The notes under the pieces were generated by a model that had not been told where the DNA came from, made no database searches, and saw only the letters and a list, made by a program, of their open reading frames with translations. 64,000 nucleotides of DNA, taken from Allodiplogaster sudhausi (lineage: Eukaryota > Nematoda > Chromadorea > Rhabditida > Diplogasteridae). Shown piece by piece: positions 59,677 through 64,000 of the stretch. The DNA lies in assembly GCA_945643635.1 (NCBI GenBank), contig CALZFC010000004.1, positions 1,117,001 to 1,181,000 on the forward strand, given 5' to 3'. Position 1 is the first letter of the stretch, and each line of letters starts with the position of its first letter. A program made the position numbers and the translations under genes.

Positions 59677-61953
59677 GTTTTCTCTCTCAATCTCTCTTAA
59701 TCTTTCCTGCGACGCCGTTTCAGATGACTACATTTGACGGCATCCTCGGCCTTGGATTCAGCGACGGTGTCAAGGGCAATCCTTTGCCTATTTTCATGGA
59801 AGCCATCAACAGACGTTAGCAGTTCCCATTTCTTCTCTCTCTTCTCTCTCTCCTCTCTCTATCGCCTCTCTCTCCTCTCTTCTCTCTCTCATTCCTCTCT
59901 CTCTCTCTCCTCTCTTTCTTTCCTTTCTTTCTCTCCTGTCTCTCTCTCCTCTCTTTATCTCACTCTACCTGTGCTTCGCTTTTAGATATCATTCACATGT
60001 TGCTTACAAATAAAAAAAGCCATCAAAATACATTTTTGTTATAATGTATGTATATGTTTTTTGGCCATATATCTTCATAATTAAGCAATAATTTACGAAG
60101 AATAGAGATTGCAGAACTCGTGGACGAGCCCGTGTTCACGGCCGCTTTCAAGAGCGTCGATGACGGCGGGCCGGACGGAGGTCGCTTCTACTTTGGCGGG
60201 GTGCCAATATATGCTTGTATTAATCTTTTGATGTATTCTTATGATTTAATAATTTTATTCAGAAGGAATTATGCTTAAATATGATAAATTTCTCAAGTTG
60301 TAGATTGACCCCGAGCGCTGCAACCAAAAGTTGATTGGTTACGCGCCCCTCACGGACACCAAGAATCCGTACTGGCAGTTCGAGATCACCGAAGTCAACA
60401 TTCCGGGATACAGCAAGGTGAGTGGTTCCGACCTCAAGAGCCACTGTTGTTGCTTGACGTCGCGATTGTTTGGTTTTTGTATTTTCAAACATCCCCTACG
60501 ACCAACTCTAATATCGAAGTTCGCGAGATGCATCACTCTTACATTCATGACTTGCTAACAAAATGCACCGGGACATGGCCAAAGGTCATGCTGGCCATTC
60601 GATACTTTGCATAGTGGTGGAGAGAAGCAGCGTTAAATGTCAACATTAATGTGGCGTTAATATTTATAATCCGGTGGTAATCTCTAACCAGGCCATAATA
60701 TTTAAAGTTCAAAACTAATCTTCGAGAAAGAAACACCATCTTTTTGGCACCCTCCTCGATTGCAGCGCGGCTTTTCTTTGCTTTCAATTAAGTGTTGTGT
60801 GCCAACCTGACTGACGGTAATATATAAAGTTCGAGAAAGAATACAACACCATCTTTACGGTCCTCTCCTATCAGCGCGGCTCTTGGCAAGCGATCTCTGA
60901 CACGGGCACTTCGTTCGTGTACATGCCCAGCGACGCCTTCACCGCTTTTGTCAAGGCCGCCGAAGCCAAAGTGAATCTGCTAACATAAGTTCAAATCATC
61001 TAAAAAGATTAATTAAATAAACATCAAAATTTATGTTAGTGTTTTTTTCCTTTGTAATCAGTTAGTCATAAGTATGCTACCTAGTAGAATCAAGAAAAAA
61101 TAACAGGATTTATATGAGCCTTTATGTCTATGTATATTTAGTATGACTACAACCAAGGAGCATACGTCGTACGATGCGGTAGCGCAAAAGTGCCCGACAT
61201 CTCACTGACACTCGGCGACTTCAGAATCAGGATCAAGGCCGATAAGCTCGTGATTAACAGTCAGGTATTTAAGACCAAGATGAGAAAGAGAGAGAAATCG
61301 AAAAAAAAGATACAGAGATAGAGAGAGAGAAAGGAAGAGACAAAGAGGGTGTGAGAGAAGAGAGAGAGAATGGAGAGAGAGAGAGAGATAAAGTTGAAGA
61401 GAAAGAAAGAGACAGAGAGAGAGAGAGAGAGAAACAGAAAAAAATGTCCACATATTTTTTCCTTTCTTGCAGGGCACATGTATTCTGGCAATAAGCCAAT
61501 TGGATGGCCAGTTCGCCATCAACTGGCTGATTGGTTATTTCCTTTCAACTTACATGCCAGACCTTTGTTTTTTTTCTTCATTTAGATGAAATATAATCAC
61601 AGACATTTCAATAGATTACTTATAAAATCGAAACAAAATGTTGCTAATATAACGCTTATGATTCGCGAGTACTTTTAAAAGGAGTCATTTTTTAATTTAA
61701 AAAAAACAAACAGCATATCCTAAATTTTAAAATGTATTTTAAGGAAATAAGAATAATAATGAATGCTTTAAAACTATAATAACTTGAAGGCGACCCGCTT
61801 ATTCGCGAGTACTGTAACGTCTACGACATGGGCAGGCGGAGAATCGGATTCATCGGAGTGAGCGGAGTTAGCCGAGTGTGGAGTCCACTCTCGCTTGCTC
61901 TAACGACAACCTTCGTTGCATTCTTCTCTCTTGGAATCACACTCGGTCTCTGA
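57450..61953 (+). CDS. Pepsin-family (A1) aspartic protease with hydrophobic C-terminal tail
   Basis: Hydrolyses peptide bonds, with two catalytic Asp in DTG motifs. Exons: 57450-57626 (signal peptide MVRVAGVLCLFLSSLAAAPA and basic propeptide), 57796-57864 (DVQYISEISMGTPPQTFN), 58028 to about 58078 (VIYDTGSSVLWVPD, first DTG), about 58835-58963 (CGGTNAFDVDKSSSAVKTDG and YGTGELTGDIITDTVR), 59256-59324, 59724-59814 (DGILGLGFSDGVKGNPLPIF), 60115-60200, 60304-60417, 60875-60970 (AISDTGTSFVYMPSDAF, second DTG), 61142-61264, 61473-61533 and 61790-61953. The last exon gives GDPLIREYCNVYDMGRRRIG, then a Ser/Thr-containing hydrophobic end LTTTFVAFFSLGITLGL. That suggests a GPI-anchor signal or membrane tether, unusual for plain cathepsin D/pepsin. 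The start of the fourth exon has no normal AG acceptor beside the expected residues, so that junction is unresolved. Confidence 0.92.
59622..59700 (+). repeat. (CT)n tract in a protease intron
   Basis: Polypyrimidine microsatellite immediately upstream of the acceptor at 59,723; similar tracts at 59,833-59,970. Several acceptors in this window (15,629; 16,352; 27,482; 31,331) are likewise preceded by CT microsatellites. Confidence 0.85.
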
Positions 61954-62191
61954 AGAAGCGCATGAGAAAAATGGTAAAAAATTACCAAAAGTATTCATAT
62001 TCTGTGGGTAATGATGGCGAGAGAGCATCATACGAGTACAGCCCGATTTTTCAGTCGTGTTTTTTCAAGCATTTTCTTTTTGGCATATTTCTTGTTCTCA
62101 AGGCCCTTGTTTTTAAATGTTGATTTCCATGAACATACGGTATTTACATTCATTGTCTATGAAGTAAACGTGCTGTAAACATTTTGTTCAG

Positions 62192-62251
<60 letters not shown>

Positions 62252-63025
62252 CAGAATTTTTGCTTTGGAGTTCTCTGTACTGTTATTTATGTTGATAGCA
62301 AATTCATTTACTCCTTATTAATCGACTTTTCAATATAAAATAAAGCATGCAAAAAAAGCTGAAAAAACATGGCTCTGCATTTATATTCATGCACATATAT
62401 CTTTTTACATTGGAAAGAGCAGTGATATGCTCGGAGCATGTTTCCTCAACTTTGTTCTAGAAATTGTTTCCTTTTTCTCGGGACAAAGTTCTCAAAATTC
62501 ACCTAAGAATCGTATGTACCTCATTGAATTCAAAAGTAAAGTTGCAAAGTTTGAAATTATTGCATATCTAAATATATAATCCATGATATCATTAGGCCAG
62601 TAAGAATACGTCTGTTTTTTTATAAGAAATAAGATTATAGATATAAGCATCTTTTCATATCGCGTCCTTGTCGGCTACCTGGTTGAAACATTGCTCGTGT
62701 ATCGTTCCCATTTGGCCATTTTCATTAGAAGACGATGTTACTAAATAATTAGGTCATTTTAGTTGAGGCTACATCATGGTCAAAATGAAAAAAAAATGTT
62801 TCGCCGATATTTAGAATTAATATTTCTTCACTTTTAAATGCAAAAAAGGTGTATAAATTAAGAAAGTGCACCTCAAGTATATGAATAAAAAACACACCTA
62901 TTTCTCTCACAACGATTTCGGCCATTTCACACCAGTCTCTGCCCAGCACTTGGTTGGTTCTTTCGAGTCTCTCCTCGTCTTTCCGTCGTCGTTCTCTCAT
63001 TCTCGGTCTCGTCGTCCCTCGTGCG
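61954..63025. other. Intergenic region with an (AT)n tract
   Basis: AT-rich. A (TA)n microsatellite spans about 62,198-62,240, followed by tgtatatatat. Nothing else recognised. Confidence 0.6.
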
Positions 63026-63856
63026 ATGTTGCTTCTCAGGGCCTGCTTCATCCTGATAGTTTGCCTCAGTGCTTCTGCAGATGCGGATGAGCATTGTGGA
63101 ATGACGAATAACTTCCCTCTTAATGTTAGAGACTTGGAGTACAAAATAAAAAGATAAATAAGTTGTTAGTTTTATATTGATAATTTAATAGTACCACGGG
63201 TAGTTTCTTTTAGCTTTTTTTACAGAGGACTTGCTACAACCGCATTCGTGGTGGGCTGCCGAGAAGGATTCGATGTCGACATAAGACTCTGCCAGCACCA
63301 GTTCGGAAACTCATCGAGCGTTGTGTAGAAGTGCATCAATGGTCAGGCACAAGAGGAATGTCAGGAGTGCATGTTGGGATAGAGTTATTTTTCTCTCTTA
63401 TATAATATAGTATTAATCATTATTGATTTCTTTTCATAGTGCTCCAATTTAGAGTGGAAAAAATACGCCTTCCACCAGCTACGTTGCTGGTGTGGAGCTA
63501 ACGATTGCAAGCTGAACTTGTCCGCGATCCTTGACGCCATCGAACGACTCCACCAGTTCATTCGCAAGGAATACCCTGATGACCAGAAGGAGGGCCTTGA
63601 GAGCATTGCTTTTAAAAAGGTCATACACATATTTATGTATCTCTAAGAATAAGACAAAATTTTCTTTTTGTAATTCAATAGTGTCCAGCCCTTTTCGTCA
63701 ACAGCGGTAAAGTAAAAGGCATTAGCAAACGATATTAGCTAAAATTAAATAACATAAAATTGTAACTAATTGCTCGTCACAACTTAGGTGACGGAGGCTG
63801 AATTCAGTGAAGGTCGAGACAACGACTCGCCACGAAGTACCGCAGACAACATCCAG
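63026..63856 (+). CDS. Secreted Cys-rich protein (Ly6-like style), incomplete at window end
   Basis: The ATG at 63,026 begins MLLLRACFILIVCLSASADA, a clear signal peptide, then DEHCGMTNNFPLN to a donor at 63,124. Exons 63440-63619 (CSNLEWKKYAFHQLRCWCGA, then NDCKLNLS and a charged helical part) and 63788-63856 (VTEAEFSEGRDNDSPRSTAD) follow in phase 0. Between them, 63,228-63,370 carries Cys-rich text (VVGCREGFDVDIRLCQHQFG, then KCINGQAQEECQECM) that is broken by a TAG at 63,327-63,329 in the same frame. The alternative frame, continuous with the first exon, starts RTCYNRIRGG. So either the splicing differs or this copy is damaged. The RCWCGANDCKLN ending parallels LLCACYIDLCN of the proteins at 40-43 kb. 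A further exon is expected beyond the window. Confidence 0.55.
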
Positions 63857-64000
63857 GTGAGGACAGAGACTGTTGTCTGGTGTAATATTTATTATTTTCT
63901 TACTTCCCTACAAGATTCTTCCATTCTCTCTAATAAGCACGACAATATGAATGCTTTCGAGTTCGATTTGGCAATTGGCGTATCAATCCATTAAATTTAG

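Overview
The window is nuclear DNA from an invertebrate animal. Small exons (60-290 bases) are split by GT-AG introns, several gene families are animal-specific (core-1 galactosyltransferase, DEG/ENaC-type channel, 7TM receptor, Ly6-like proteins), and there are eukaryotic DNA transposons and long (CT)n/(GA)n tracts. A helminth-like worm (nematode or similar) fits best, but I cannot fix the phylum from sequence alone.

Layout. Bases 1-14,000 are a gene-poor block of CT/GA microsatellites, a 22-bp minisatellite, a 10-bp satellite and degraded duplicated blocks. From 14,150 to about 37,600 lies a tandem segmental duplication. Copy 1 (to about 29,985) holds an intact nine-exon, 401-residue core-1 beta-1,3-galactosyltransferase gene. 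Copy 2 (30,336 onward) holds a broken paralogue with a frameshift, a deleted catalytic-domain exon and a truncated end. Because the two copies are paralogous, one acts as the empty-site control for the other. Copy 1 gained a 5.1-kb PIF/Harbinger element (16,801-21,883) and a 3.9-kb TA-flanked element with about 310-bp terminal inverted repeats carrying a ribosomal protein S23 gene fragment (22,972-26,832). Copy 2 gained a pogo/Tc-like MITE (36,877-37,323). A GGGCGATCAC-type MITE is shared by both copies and so predates the duplication.

From 37.5 kb: the C-terminal half of a PiT/SLC20 phosphate transporter (37,572-39,102); a head-inverted pair of genes for signal peptide + Cys-rich (Ly6/three-finger-like) + Thr/Ser mucin stalk + TM proteins (40,431-41,348 on + and 42,285-43,297 on -); a complete ten-exon rhodopsin-like GPCR (45,653-47,976) followed by a decayed fragment of itself; a minus-strand gene with a Thr-rich stalk, Cys-rich ectodomain and DEG/ENaC-type TM2 exon (49,586-51,982); a minus-strand kelch-repeat gene (52,787-54,674); a perfect 38-bp hairpin (56,657-56,735); a pepsin-family aspartic protease with a hydrophobic, GPI-signal-like tail (57,450-61,953); and a secreted Cys-rich gene running to the window end.

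These genes do not form one pathway or an operon. Many products enter the secretory or plasma-membrane system. The dominant story is genome dynamics: duplication, pseudogenisation and several families of cut-and-paste DNA elements whose insertion order can be read from the paralogous copies.
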